A DNA stretch of 64,000 nt, taken from the NCBI GenBank assembly GCA_964036045.1, contig OZ038380.1, positions 126,462,899 to 126,526,898 of the forward strand, read 5' to 3'. The stretch comes from Eutreptiella sp. 'Long Island Sound 2002'. Lineage: Eukaryota; Euglenozoa; Euglenophyceae; Eutreptiales; Eutreptiaceae. Shown here in pieces: positions 11,256-22,269 of this stretch. Each line of letters begins with the position of its first letter. Positions within the stretch are counted from its first letter, which is position 1. Both the position numbers and the translations under genes were made by a program. The notes below the pieces were generated by a model. That model saw nothing but the letters and a program-made list of their open reading frames with translations. It ran no database searches and was not told the origin of the DNA.

Positions 11256-12569
11256 TTAGCCCAGCCCAGACCCAGCTTGCCATTGTTGTACCGGCGGTGA
11301 AACATTATCAGAGATGGAGGCACTAGCCTGTCGTGGCTCAGCGGAGTTACTGCCCTGTGCGGTGGAAGCCGTTTCATCCAGCGTTAGTGCCCTGACTACT
11401 CCCTCTACCCGCGGTTTCTTGGAGTTTTTTGGCTTGGACGGAGAGGGCTTGGACGCATCTGCACCTGAAGAAGGACTGGAAATAACGTTGCGTTTTCTAT
11501 TAGCCTCTGCAGCTAGTTTGGCCTGCGGGCGATGCCCTTCCTCTTCTGCCTGCCTAAGAGGACGCATCCACTTGAGCAACGCTACCATGACACCCTTCCA
11601 GAACCTGCCCCCAACCGGTGTGGCTGACTTCAGCCTCAGCAAAATATTACTCCTGATCCCCCAGGCTGCCAACAGCAAAACTTCAACAGGAACATCCTCA
11701 CTGTACATCTCAGCAACCAAGGACTGAAGTTTATCTTCCTCATTGATCGAAAGATCATCAACGGTGTTGACCAGGGAGATAGCACCCAAGACATCAGCGG
11801 ACTCCGAACCTTGTTCCTGCGGGACTACGTCTGTGGGTTGATCTGGAGCTTCCGAGAAAACGTCGGATTCACTAAAAATTTCCTTGTAAAAGGCTGGCCA
11901 GATAGAGCGAAGTTCGGACTTGGCATTGAGACGTGCAGTGCTCCATTCGGTAAGCATGGGTCTGTCTGAGACTTTTGCAATGGTGGCCAGCATGGCATCC
12001 AAAAGGGAGTATTTTCAGGAGATGTTTGAGAAGATTTCCGGTACTCTCTTGGATTTGACAACCTGGCGGCAGATGTCCTTCTCAGCACCATCCGGCAACT
12101 TGCCCACCAAAGAACTCCAGGAATTAGTCTCGATATCGGGACGCAGTTTGAGGACCTCATCCAACACAGTGTTGTCAATGGACCCGGCCAGAATACACAT
12201 TGTCATGATCCTGGCCCTGACGTTGTCTGGTTGAACCCACAGGCCCACCGGTTCTTCTACAGGGTCCCCATGAGTGGGTAACCATCGCAATTTTGTAGGG
12301 GTGCCCCCTTTTTGAATGTGACCAAACTCCAGAGAAATATTTGTCATGGGCCTGAACATGTGGAGTGGAGAGAAAACCAAAAAGATTACCTCTGTGGGAC
12401 TGGTACAGGCACCGATACTCACTATCTGCATGCCCCTGGGCCTCAGGCAGTTGCGCTCTGTCTGGCATACCCCACACTTCCCACAGACGCCGATACTCAC
12501 TATCTGCGCGTCATAGATGCTGCCATTGCTGGGTGGAATTACCCTGCGAGTGATATCAGCTTTTGTCAT
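11256..12569 (-). pseudogene. LINE-beta ORF1, copy 1 (nonsense at 12,015)
   Basis: One frame interrupted by TGA at 12,015-12,017, where copy 2 has TCA (Ser). The C-terminal half is Lys/Ser/Pro-rich (PSKPKNSKKPR, a possible NLS) and ends at TAA. No RRM, CCHC or coiled coil is obvious. The first ~100 codons overlap the repeated 17-bp motif and may be 5' UTR. Confidence 0.55.
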
Positions 12570-12596
12570 TCTCGGACGTCGATACTCACTATCTGC
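12413..12596 (-). promoter_or_regulatory. Three 17-bp direct repeats in LINE-beta 5' region, copy 1
   Basis: CGATACTCACTATCTGC occurs at 12,413, 12,491 and 12,580. The copies fall in different reading frames, so the repetition is at DNA/RNA rather than protein level. Spacings of 78 and 89 bp. Function unknown; promoter or RNA-binding element is a guess. Confidence 0.4.
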
Positions 12597-12599
12597 ACG

Positions 12600-14547
12600 T
12601 CACGACAAATCAGAATTGTAACGGCCTGACTATGATTCAATCACACACGGCCCCCACTTCCTAGTTACCTCCTTTCCTGATTCGTGTCCCATACCTCCAT
12701 ACCTTGCCCTCCCAGCAGCCTAACGGCGGACGCAGACAACTGACGACCAACAATGAAAGTGAGGAAAAACCAAGCGCTATAGGCCCGTAGGCTCCTGAAG
12801 GGTGTGACGAATCGCATCAGGCAGTCGCGCAAATGAAAAACAAAACACAGTGACAACCCGTGCCCTTGACTGCTGACAGACTTTTCTGGCTGACGCTGTC
12901 TATGTCATCACCGCATGAGAAACCAGAAGCAATCTAGAAATTGTTTCCAGTGTCTGTAATAGGTGCAGCAGCTCGCAGAAAAAATAAAATTTCCCGAGTT
13001 GTCATCTACTCCCTGACCTGTCAAAGTCAAATGTGTGGAAGCCGAAGCTTGGGGGCAGGCAAGGAGGGGGTTGCCCTGGCGGGGAGGGCAGAGAGGATCT
13101 TACAGCTTTTTATTTTTAGAACCCATCACGCTCTTTCAGACCTCTTGGTTGCCCAGGTGTCCTCTCTTCCCTCCCCTGTAGGGCTGAAACTGGACCCTGG
13201 CTACCCGGGCACCCAGCCTACAGGCAGCACACTTTAACTCAGAAATAATGGTCCTAGATGAAAATAAAAACGAAAATTTTTCAAAATGGCGCTGCCCGCG
13301 GCACCCAAAAAATAGAAAAATTGTGAGATACTCACTGGGGGAAGAGGTCAAGAGCGTGTGGGGGGTTAAGGGGACTTCACTTCCCAGACTTGGTCCTAAT
13401 CTCCGAGTCCCCCCATGACAGGGGGACCCTGATCGCAGAGGAACTGGCACTCTCGTCCCTTGAGCCTAGTGGAGCGAGAGGGTGAGAGCGGGAAGGAGAG
13501 GCCCCATTCTCCTAGGGAAGCAAGAGGAGCAGGAAGGGGGGAAGATTCTATGGGTGAGAGGGGTAGAGGGGGAAACATAGCTGAGGTGCATCTGCAGAGC
13601 CCGACATTGTGTGACGGACATGTTGCGAAAATAAAAACCGACATTACTGTACCGCCGCTCCCAGCGGGGGAGGCCAGTGGACGGTCTGCACTTTGACTGC
13701 CGGCGGGGCAGGGGCCACCCCGGTGACGTCTCCACCTCCCGCGACCCGTGCGTTAAATCAGTCCCCAGTCCAGACCCGGACATCTGGGAGGGGAACTCGG
13801 TCTTCGGTGATGTACCCCAATATGTGCCTAGTTGGACTGCCTTCTCTGCCCTTATTTAGATTGTGTGATGGCTGTGAGACCTGTTGTCACGGTTGTCCCG
13901 CATTGCATCGCAGGGCAGGACCGGTAGCCCCCCGTGACAACAGTTCCCTGGCCGAAGGCCATGACGTTGCAGGCATTTTTCTGTGACTGTGCTGGAGGGA
14001 GACCTCCTGAGTGATCCCCAGGCACATCACTCATTGTTCCCCTGTTTGAACCCAGATTGATACCCAGGAGGTACTCCGGATGGACCCCAGGTACGAATCC
14101 CAGATCGTATCCCAGTTTGTACTCCAGAATGATCCCAAGATACCACCCTGATTGTACCCCAGATTTGTGATCTTGTGATCCCCAGATAAGTACCCCTGAT
14201 CGTTCCCCAGCTTGAATACCCCAATGATCACCTGATATTCCCGTGATTGAACCCTAGAGAGATGAACTCCTGCTTGTTTGATACCTTCCTCAGCCCCCCC
14301 AGCGGGGAGGCGTCCGACTGACTCCAAGTCTCCTTCCGACATCGTATTCTGTCGAAACCTGAAAAGGAGAAGGAAAAATGATAGTTAAAGCTCTACCTAC
14401 TTGGAGAGAGGAGCAGGAGCCCACTTTATTGTATCTGTACCTGTACCCTTTCACTGTCGACTACTTCTGTCTACTCTGATGTTTTTGATTATTGACCGTT
14501 CCTATCTTTATCCCGTGAGGCATAGAAGATGTGGAACCGGTTAAGGA

Positions 14548-14549
<2 letters not shown>
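12600..14549 (-). other. LINE-beta 5' leader region, copy 1
   Basis: About 1.95 kb without a convincing ORF, collinear with 22,250-24,302. It contains a strong inverted repeat (13,881-13,943) and a degenerate minisatellite of 12-13-bp period (about 14,036-14,262, CCCAG..TGTA units). Confidence 0.6.
13881..13943 (-). other. Conserved stem-loop in LINE-beta leader, copy 1
   Basis: CTGTTGTCACGG (13,881-13,892) pairs perfectly with CCGTGACAACAG (13,932-13,943). A small 5-bp hairpin (TGGCC/GGCCA) lies just beyond, near 13,949. In copy 2 one base pair differs on both sides, keeping the stem perfect. Confidence 0.55.
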
Positions 14550-14578
<29 letters not shown>

Positions 14579-14803
14579 CATACATACATACATACATACA
14601 TACATACATACATACATACATACATACATACATACATACATACATACATACATACATACATACATACATGCATGCATGCATGCATACATACATACATACA
14701 TACATACATACATACATACATACATACATACATACATACATACATACATACATACATACATACATACATACATACATACATACATACATACATACATACA
14801 TAC
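14550..14803. repeat. (CATA)n between the two LINE-beta copies
   Basis: About 250 bp of CATA units with a short CATG run near 14,667-14,684. It joins the 5' end of copy 1 to the 3' tail of copy 2. Confidence 0.95.
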
Positions 14804-15178
14804 ATGATTTGATTTGATTTGATTTGAAAAATCCGCTTTGTCTGGGTTCCGACCAGTCCCCTTCCTAGTTCCACAGCAAGCCTCCCCTACAACCTACACA
14901 CCGAACACAAAGCAAATCAAATCTCTGAACGAATGTGACTTAGCAAGGATGTGACTGTCGACTCAGGCCACTCCCTTCTGAAAGCACGTGTTATGTCGAC
15001 TCAGTACATGTGTTTCCCCTTGCCTTTGCCACCCTGCTTACCCATGGATCCTCCTTTGCTTCCCTTAGCCCGAGAATAGGCATAGTGGTATGACCCATAA
15101 GTCGTGCTGGGAGCCGATGTCGATCTGTGCCTCCCAGAATCTGGCTCATACCTGTTCGCACGCCCTGAAGAGAGACGG

Positions 15179-18100
15179 TTACCAAATTTGCATGTCTAGA
15201 ACAGGTTTCAGCACAGGCGGGGGAACACCACGGGAGTGAGAGGCATCAGAAATAACCCACCCCAGTGACAGACACAACTGTTCTGTCCGCACCATAAAAC
15301 GCCACAGCTGGATCCCGAATCCTGGCGAAGCCCCTCCCATGGCCATTGCACACCCAGGAGGCACCAATACACACCCTCCCCCCCCAGTCGTCTCCTCATT
15401 GCCTCTCTGACGACAGAATGAAGGTTCCCTTGGCATTCGCTGATCCATACGGAGGGGACTTTCGAGCCGGACATTATCTGTATCGTACCCACCGTGTACC
15501 ATGGAATACGCGCTCTCTAGGACTTGATAAGTAAGGATATGTGGTTGACTGACACCCAATTTGGAGAGAACCAGCGAAATACCCCTAATTGGGCCTAACC
15601 CCAGCCATATGGGCCACACAGGCTTCACTGATTTCGAGGAATCAGATATGGCGGCTCCCTTCGCAGGATGACACCATACAATGAACAGACGCGGATGTCC
15701 CAAAATCTCAACACCCCCCCATCGAAGAGCGATACGGTTACGGGGAATGCCCGCAGCCCACAGAATTTCGCAGACATGTCCAGACCAAGCAAGAACCCGC
15801 ACTTTAGTAAATACGCATTCGTGGAATCTATGCTGTGTTACCGAGTGGCACCACATGGAGCACAGTGAACATTCCGTTTCTCTGTGCTGCCACTTCCACT
15901 GGTCTGCTGACGCATACACACTCCAAGCCCTTATGCGTCCCCAATGCTCTATTCCTAATGGCTGCAGCTGCACCCAGCACTTGAGCCCTGAGACCGATTC
16001 GGGTAGCACCATGCGCCATGATCTCTCCGGAGGGGCGGGTGAGCAAGAGGAAGAGACGCTGTCGAGAGCATCATCAGTTTGACTAAGCAAATGTTGTTTG
16101 AGGTCGACAATCAATCTGTCACCTTGGAATGGAAGAATGGAATCTCGGTCCAGCCATACATCAAGAACTGAGACCTCCTGACGCTCACGGCGCGCACCAG
16201 CTTTCGCTTCAGAGTCCATTTTTGAGTTGAACGATGATATCCAGTCGTCAAGTTCCGTATCGTGCTGTGCTGGCACCCAACCCATCTGAACCGGAAGATG
16301 CGTCAAGACAAAGTGCGCGACAACCCTGTCCATGATTGATGCAGTTTTGTCCGCCATGTCTCTGGACTGCAGCGACTGCACAGCTGACAAATAGTCAGAC
16401 CACACCCGGATTTCTTTTAAGCACACGCCATGGGAGGAGACAAATTCGGCAATGGCAACTACCGCAGAGACAACAACAGAGGCTTCTACCAATTTGGTGC
16501 TGAGACGAATAGCAGAGAGGGATACACTGTATTCCAGCCACACATGACCCTGACCGTCCACAACTTTTGCCGCTCCCCCCCAGCAATCCTTGAGGCTTGC
16601 ATCACCAAAAACATACAAAACCGTAGGAAAGGCATCCCCCCAAGGCGGTTTCACACACCACTTAGCCCCTTGACCTGACCCGGGTTTGCGAAATCGAATG
16701 CCCAAGCTTTGGAGCCTGGACTGAATGCGCTGAGAGTCGCTGTCAAAGCGATGTAGGCACGGGTTCGACCAGTGTGCCCACGCAGATTGGGCCAGCAGGG
16801 CGTTGGGCCCATTTAGAGACTCAAACAGTTCATTGATGACTATGACCCAAAGGAGATGATCTGGGGCAGCTTTTCCTAGAATGGAAACTATGCAGGCACG
16901 TGGAGTATTGGGAGCCAACCCAAAGACCAGTCTGTACACCCTGCATATGGACCCTGTCACTGAACTGATTTGCACGTCCGTTGGCACATTCACACAGCAA
17001 CGAAACACAAGCCTGTTGACTACAAGTCCTTCTATCACAGTGTGTGCCACACCCACCGACACGGGCCACCCTCGCAGCCTGCTGATGACCGTTTGAGACC
17101 ACCTTGTAATGACTTTTTTGATGGTAGGGAACCCTCCTAAAATATTAGTGTTTCCCCCCAGGAATTTTATGTGTTGGTGTCTACTGGTGGACCACACTGG
17201 CTTGTCGTCCCAGCCGACCGATTTGCTAACACTGCAGACTGAGCCTTGTTTGACCTGAAGTACTTGAACGTTCATTTTGGAGCTATTGTTGCGTTGTCCG
17301 ACGCAGTCAATAATAACACGAAGGTCGTCGGCCACTCGCTGTCTGTCGTCTATGCTAGAAAACCCCACTGTGTCGTCTACATAGCCCAGAGAAGCAATCA
17401 TTTCTACCGAGGGAGGAACACATACCGGAACCCCAACCCCTAGTTGACGCATGGCAAGATGTATCAAATTAACCGCAAGTATGTAAAAAAGTGGATCTAA
17501 ACCTCCCCCTTGAAGGACACCCTCCACTTGACAATACGACTCTGATAGGCCCAGGGCAGAAACTACGTATTGCCTGAAGGACATGTAGTGGTGAACCACT
17601 TCATGCACAACGCCACGTAAAAACGGATACGTATCAGCAGCCCTCAAAATGGCTTGCCTGTTGATTTCGTCAAAGGCACCAGAGAAATCCAAAAACATCG
17701 TCGTAACATCACCTCGCACCGCCAGGGATTGGGTGATCACTGTGTGTAGCATGCGGCGCAGGGCATGCGCGGAAGACCCTTTAAACCCTGCATACTGTCT
17801 ACAACCAGACTCACTTGGTGCTGTGGCGAGCTGAATCAAAGGGGCATACAGTTTAGCCTGTATGCGAAATAGGGTTGAGAGAAATTTAATAGGTCTAGTA
17901 TTGACATTGACATTGTCACCCGCAGATTTTTTTAGTGTAAGGTGTAGAGCCGAGAAAACCTCCAAAGGCCACTGATCAAAGGGAAGTCTGAGTATTTGAG
18001 TCACTCGGAAGATGGACGCCAGCCCCATCCATTTCACTAGATTTGGTATAAAACCATCAGCCCCTGCCGTCGCACTGGTCAGTTTGTGCCGGATACGCAA

Positions 18101-19294
18101 CAGGGACTCTACTGAGACCTGCATCACTTGTGAGAGAATCAGGTATCTGCGGGCCTCGATTGCAACAGGGGTGAGGTGCAGCACATACCTGTGGCGCATG
18201 ACAGATTGAACCCACTCGGGAGGAACAATAGTGGAACGCACAGGGTATTTCAGGACACACTCCCTGGGCAACACCTGCAGGATGTCCCTACCCGTCACCA
18301 CAGATTGAGAGGATGTGTCCGTTACCTGATGTAACGCAATGAACGGGTTTGCTGCTTGTAACTTCAGCACCTTCATGGTTCGCCCCGTGAGACCTGTTCC
18401 TGACACAGCTTTCCAGTCACTAATCGCCGTAGACCAGTATTTGGAGGACAATCTGAACTCTAGGGAGCGCTGCACTCTCCAGCCCCGGCCGACTGTAATG
18501 GCCTTGAGAGACGCAACTACTGATTTCAGCTCCGAGTGGACCTCTTCAGATTTACAACTACTTACCACATGGTTGACGACTGAGATACACTCTCTATAGG
18601 TCTGCAGCCAGCTAGACGCATCACTGATGCCGAGACTCATGGCTTCCATGAGATTGGAAAAAATCGATCTGCTGTCATGGTCCCAATTGCGAGGTTCAAC
18701 TGGGCGCATCAGAGATCCTGTGGCGCCTGCCTTTGCTGTCTGACACCCTTGAATCCAAACAACTGGGTGGTCGCCAACCTCTCTCAGCCACATACCACAG
18801 GATTGCCCCGAGACTCCTTTTATAATGCAAAAGTCCTTGGGAAGATGAACCCTCCCCTGCATGAACGCAACTCGGGCACCCAGAAACTTAAGAAGGGCAA
18901 CTGACAATTTATGTGTGCGGATGTCCCTATTCCAGTAACCCCCCACGATGAGCCACGACACTGGTAGCTGTTGGAGACCGAAAATCAGATGCACCAACTG
19001 TTGATTGTATAACCGCTCGTCAGACCTCTGTGCCATGTGGACGCTACCCAGGACCCCCAAGCCCCAGGCATTGTGGACCGCCACAAGAAAAGAGTGGTCA
19101 GTATCCAGAAGAACAGTTTTGAACTGTGCCCAGGATGACAAAACCCAGACTTCTAGGCCTTTACCAACATCGCAGTGATCAGAGGAGCGATGCCAAAAGC
19201 CATCAATCTGTCTCCTGTCTAGCTTTTTCACTGAGCCCCAGGTTTCTTGAATGAACAGCACCTTGGCATCTGAGGTGACACACATCTCAACCAT
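15179..19294 (-). CDS. LINE-beta ORF2: endonuclease (part), RT, RNase H, zinc knuckle
   Basis: 1,371 codons open to TAA. Order: APE-type endonuclease remainder (QETWG near residue 16; GGYWN at ~118-122 with Tyr120 in place of the catalytic Asp; GDHPVVW near 178); RT with motif A LDFSGAFDEI (~535), motif B LQGGGLDPLF and motif C Y638-V-D-D641; RNase H with FGDAS (~898), WSDY (~965) and WVPAQHD; zinc knuckle CSLC..H..C (~1,125-1,150). This is EN-RT-RH-CCHC, typical of APE-type LINEs. The displayed start is arbitrary: the frame continues upstream to TAG 19,340. RT looks competent, endonuclease does not. Confidence 0.85.
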   Translation of the reverse strand: MVEMCVTSDAKVLFIQETWGSVKKLDRRQIDGFWHRSSDHCDVGKGLEVWVLSSWAQFKTVLLDTDHSFLVAVHNAWGLGVLGSVHMAQRSDERLYNQQLVHLIFGLQQLPVSWLIVGGYWNRDIRTHKLSVALLKFLGARVAFMQGRVHLPKDFCIIKGVSGQSCGMWLREVGDHPVVWIQGCQTAKAGATGSLMRPVEPRNWDHDSRSIFSNLMEAMSLGISDASSWLQTYRECISVVNHVVSSCKSEEVHSELKSVVASLKAITVGRGWRVQRSLEFRLSSKYWSTAISDWKAVSGTGLTGRTMKVLKLQAANPFIALHQVTDTSSQSVVTGRDILQVLPRECVLKYPVRSTIVPPEWVQSVMRHRYVLHLTPVAIEARRYLILSQVMQVSVESLLRIRHKLTSATAGADGFIPNLVKWMGLASIFRVTQILRLPFDQWPLEVFSALHLTLKKSAGDNVNVNTRPIKFLSTLFRIQAKLYAPLIQLATAPSESGCRQYAGFKGSSAHALRRMLHTVITQSLAVRGDVTTMFLDFSGAFDEINRQAILRAADTYPFLRGVVHEVVHHYMSFRQYVVSALGLSESYCQVEGVLQGGGLDPLFYILAVNLIHLAMRQLGVGVPVCVPPSVEMIASLGYVDDTVGFSSIDDRQRVADDLRVIIDCVGQRNNSSKMNVQVLQVKQGSVCSVSKSVGWDDKPVWSTSRHQHIKFLGGNTNILGGFPTIKKVITRWSQTVISRLRGWPVSVGVAHTVIEGLVVNRLVFRCCVNVPTDVQISSVTGSICRVYRLVFGLAPNTPRACIVSILGKAAPDHLLWVIVINELFESLNGPNALLAQSAWAHWSNPCLHRFDSDSQRIQSRLQSLGIRFRKPGSGQGAKWCVKPPWGDAFPTVLYVFGDASLKDCWGGAAKVVDGQGHVWLEYSVSLSAIRLSTKLVEASVVVSAVVAIAEFVSSHGVCLKEIRVWSDYLSAVQSLQSRDMADKTASIMDRVVAHFVLTHLPVQMGWVPAQHDTELDDWISSFNSKMDSEAKAGARRERQEVSVLDVWLDRDSILPFQGDRLIVDLKQHLLSQTDDALDSVSSSCSPAPPERSWRMVLPESVSGLKCWVQLQPLGIEHWGRIRAWSVYASADQWKWQHRETECSLCSMWCHSVTQHRFHECVFTKVRVLAWSGHVCEILWAAGIPRNRIALRWGGVEILGHPRLFIVWCHPAKGAAISDSSKSVKPVWPIWLGLGPIRGISLVLSKLGVSQPHILTYQVLESAYSMVHGGYDTDNVRLESPLRMDQRMPREPSFCRQRGNEETTGGGGCVLVPPGCAMAMGGASPGFGIQLWRFMVRTEQLCLSLGWVISDASHSRGVPPPVLKPVLDMQIW

Positions 19295-19339
19295 TTCATC
19301 CCACTTGGTCCTGTGTATTTCAACTGACCTATTTAACCC

Positions 19340-20787
19340 CTAAACATTAGCAGACAGGCAGCCCCACGGCAAGGCAACAGGGGTGGCAGACTCAGGAATA
19401 GGAATGGAGCTCCACGCTTGCACTTCATAGTACTGCAACGACCACTGAGGGGGGGTCCAATTGAGCCAGACATGTAACATCATGACACATTCCTGCGGGA
19501 CGCATCGACACAGAACTTTTTCTGTCCGCCATCCCCGAGACAGAGGATCCCACCCAGTCACTCTGCAGACATCCTGCCACCACCCAGCAGTGTCATCCAC
19601 AATCTCTTTGCGGTGTCTTGCCACTGCCTTTCCTGACTTGACTAGCACTTGGTGCTGTCGTCCGCATTGTAAAGAAATGACCACCACCCAAAGGGGAAGA
19701 ACACACTCCGGTTCAACAAAATTCACAGGGACTGGGGCCGCCAACAGGCCCATCCGGCCCAGAACAACTGCATTGGCACACATGTGAAATTTAGTATCGC
19801 CACACGCCATGGTTGCTGACCTTACGAGGGTAGCATCCGCAGGTGATGAGGGAACACCGAGCAAAGCCACGTGTCTGGACCCCACCGTTTCTACCTTCTT
19901 AGTTAAGCCTGTCCATTGAGGACTCATGATGCGGCAAACTGACACTTTTCGATCACCGCATATCAAAACCCGATGGTGTTCAGCATCACTGCGCTCAACA
20001 GTAGGAGGGGGAACCCCGTCACTGGCCAACCGACCCCATGATGCGTCAAGGCCTAGGGCAATTGAGGACACTTTAGAGTAGTCCCCCGTTTTTAGCTTCT
20101 TACGCACTTTGTTGACCTTGGTAAGCGTTTTGCGTTTTGAAAACTCCTCAGCCGCCCATTCAGGCACGTCGTAGAACCTATGATCTCTGTGTTTCACTGC
20201 TAGTTCTACACACTCCTTAGCCGAGACCCAGTGTTCCGGTGAGTCGTCATCCTCTCCTATCATGGTAGATTTTACTGCGGCATCGTAAACTTTGGACACA
20301 CCCCAGATGGCGTGAGCAGACACAACCTCCCTGAGTTCATCAGGCATTCCAGGCGGGGGAGAATGGAATCTAATGATCCCCCCTAACTCTCGTTGAAAGC
20401 CCCTACCCCACACGGACATGAAGGCATGAGAGGGGGAGAAGGGCGGAAACAGACACCACACCGGGGATTGCATTTTTGACGGCGAGAGAAACAGACCTAA
20501 AACAAGTGTACTCACTGGAGCATCTTTGGCAGGCGCAGGCTGAGGAATATGAGAGCCAATTTTTCGCAGTCCTTCAACCAGTTGTAATTCCTTCACCTCA
20601 ATGAGGTCTGAGCGGCCCAATGGGTCCCTGGATGCTCTGATCGCAAGCTGTCGCGGTACTTACCTCCCAAGATGGGATCTAGTCTGCTGGACGGAACAAA
20701 CATGACAACCTCACCAAATTGGGACAGCATGTCCCGATAGACTCTGTAGCCGAGAGACAACTGACCGAAGGCAGCTTCACAACCCAA
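19340..20787 (-). pseudogene. LINE-beta ORF2 N-terminal region, copy 2
   Basis: Continuation of ORF2 upstream of the endonuclease, cut by TAG at 19,340-19,342 (CAG in copy 1) and a 1-nt deletion near 20,640 relative to copy 1. About 480 residues of unrecognised domain with a basic patch (KVNKVRKKLK) and several Cys/Trp-rich stretches. It starts ~90 bp after the ORF1 stop. Confidence 0.65.
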
Positions 20788-20877
20788 AAAGGAGTCAAGG
20801 GCATCAGTATGTTCAAACCCAGTGAGCAGAATAGGTTTTAAACGATCCGTGGTGGACTGCGACTTCTCAACAATAAC

Positions 20878-22245
20878 TTAGCCCAGCCCAGACCCAGCTT
20901 GCCATTGTTGTACCGGCGGTGAAACATTATCAGAGATGGAGGCACTAGCCTGTCGTGGCTCAGCGGAGTTACTGCCCTGTGCAGTGGAAGCCGTTTCATC
21001 CAGCGTTAGTGCCCTGACTACTCCCTCTACCCGCGGTTTCTTGGAGTTTTTTGGCTTGGACGGAGAGGGCTTGGACGCATCTGCACCTGAAGAAGGACTC
21101 GAAATAACGTTGCGTTTTCTATTAGCCTCTGCAGCTAGTTTGGCTTGCAGGCGATGCCCTTCCTCTTCTGCCTGCCTAAGAGGACGCATCCACTTGAGCA
21201 ACGCTACCATGACACCCTTCCAGAACTTGCCCTCAACCGGTGTGGCTGACTTCAACCTCAGCAAAATATTACTCCTGATCCCCGAGGCTGCCAACAGCAA
21301 AACTTCAACGGGAACATCCTCACTGTACATCTCAGCAACCAAGGACTGAAGTTTATCTTCCTCATTGATCGAAAGATCATCAACGGTGTTGACCAGGGAG
21401 ATAGCACCCAAGACATCAGCGAACTCCGAACCTTGTTCCTGCGGGACTACGTCTGTGGGTTGATCTGGAGCTTGTGGAGATCTGGATCTGGAGAGAGCGT
21501 CGGATTCACTAAAAATTTCCTTGTGAAAGGCTGACCAGACAGAGCGAAGTTCGGACTTGGCATTGAGACGTGCAGTGCTCCATTCGCTAAGCATGGGTCT
21601 GTCTGAGACTTTTGCAATGGTGGCCAGCATGGCATCCAAAAGGGAGTATTTTGAGGAGATGTTTGAGAAGCTTTCCGGTATTCTCTTGGATTTGACAACC
21701 TGGCGGCAGATGTCCTTCTCGGCACCATCCGGCAACTTGCCCACCAAGGAACTCCAGGAATTAGTCTCGATATCGGGACGCAGTTTGAGGACCTCATCCA
21801 ACACAGTGTTGTCAATGGACCCGGCCCGAATACACATTGTCATGATCCTGGCCCTGACGCTGTCTGGTTGAACCCACAGGCCCACTGGTTCTTCTACAGG
21901 GTCCCCATGAGTGGGTAACCATCGCAATTTTGTAGGGGTGCCCCCTTTTTGAATGTGACCAAACTCCAGAGAAATATTTGTCATGGGGCTGAACATGTGG
22001 AGTGGAGAGAAAACCAAAAAGATTACCTCTGTGGGACTGGTACAGGCACCGATACTCACTATCTGCATGCCCCTGGGCCTCAGGCAGTTGCGCTCTGTCT
22101 GGCATACCCCACACTTCCCACAGACGCCGATACTCACTATCCGCGCGTCATAGATGCTGCCATTGCTAGGTGGAATTACCCTGCGAGTGATATCAGCTTT
22201 TGTCATTCTGGGACGTCGATACTCACTATCTGCACGTCGCGACAA
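20878..22245 (-). CDS. LINE-beta ORF1 protein, copy 2
   Basis: Up to 455 codons, ending at TAA. The N-terminal ~70 residues are encoded by the 17-bp repeat region and are doubtful, so a later Met near the MTNISLEF segment is a plausible real start. The middle looks helical; the C-terminus is Ser/Lys/Pro-rich with KPKNSKKPR. It probably serves as the RNA-binding ORF1 product by position. No known ORF1 domain is recognised. Confidence 0.6.
   Translation of the reverse strand: MSRRADSEYRRPRMTKADITRRVIPPSNGSIYDARIVSIGVCGKCGVCQTERNCLRPRGMQIVSIGACTSPTEVIFLVFSPLHMFSPMTNISLEFGHIQKGGTPTKLRWLPTHGDPVEEPVGLWVQPDSVRARIMTMCIRAGSIDNTVLDEVLKLRPDIETNSWSSLVGKLPDGAEKDICRQVVKSKRIPESFSNISSKYSLLDAMLATIAKVSDRPMLSEWSTARLNAKSELRSVWSAFHKEIFSESDALSRSRSPQAPDQPTDVVPQEQGSEFADVLGAISLVNTVDDLSINEEDKLQSLVAEMYSEDVPVEVLLLAASGIRSNILLRLKSATPVEGKFWKGVMVALLKWMRPLRQAEEEGHRLQAKLAAEANRKRNVISSPSSGADASKPSPSKPKNSKKPRVEGVVRALTLDETASTAQGSNSAEPRQASASISDNVSPPVQQWQAGSGLG
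22050..22233 (-). promoter_or_regulatory. Three 17-bp direct repeats in LINE-beta 5' region, copy 2
   Basis: Units start at 22,050, 22,128 (one mismatch) and 22,217, with the same order and spacing as in copy 1. Each falls in a different frame of the minus strand. Confidence 0.4.
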
Positions 22246-22269
22246 ATCAGAATTGTAACGGCTTGGCTA

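Larger units (their letters stand above)
5174..14549 (-). mobile_element. LINE-beta copy 1 (rearranged)
   Basis: About 9.4 kb non-LTR retrotransposon read on the minus strand, 5' end near 14,549, 3' end at 5,174 with a (TCAAA)n tail. It matches copy 2 (14,804-24,302) throughout. Lesions relative to copy 2: a 1,224-bp internal inversion (6,740-7,963), loss of ~190 bp of RT near 8,562, a 1-nt deletion near 9,150, and a nonsense codon in ORF1 at 12,015. It retains ~200 bp (5,822-6,031) missing from copy 2. (CATA)n lies at both ends. Confidence 0.85.

Noticed and set aside
16740-16830. GGGTTCGACC box suggestive of a tRNA B box
   Set aside because: It lies in the antisense of intact RNase H-linker coding of LINE-beta and no cloverleaf can be drawn.
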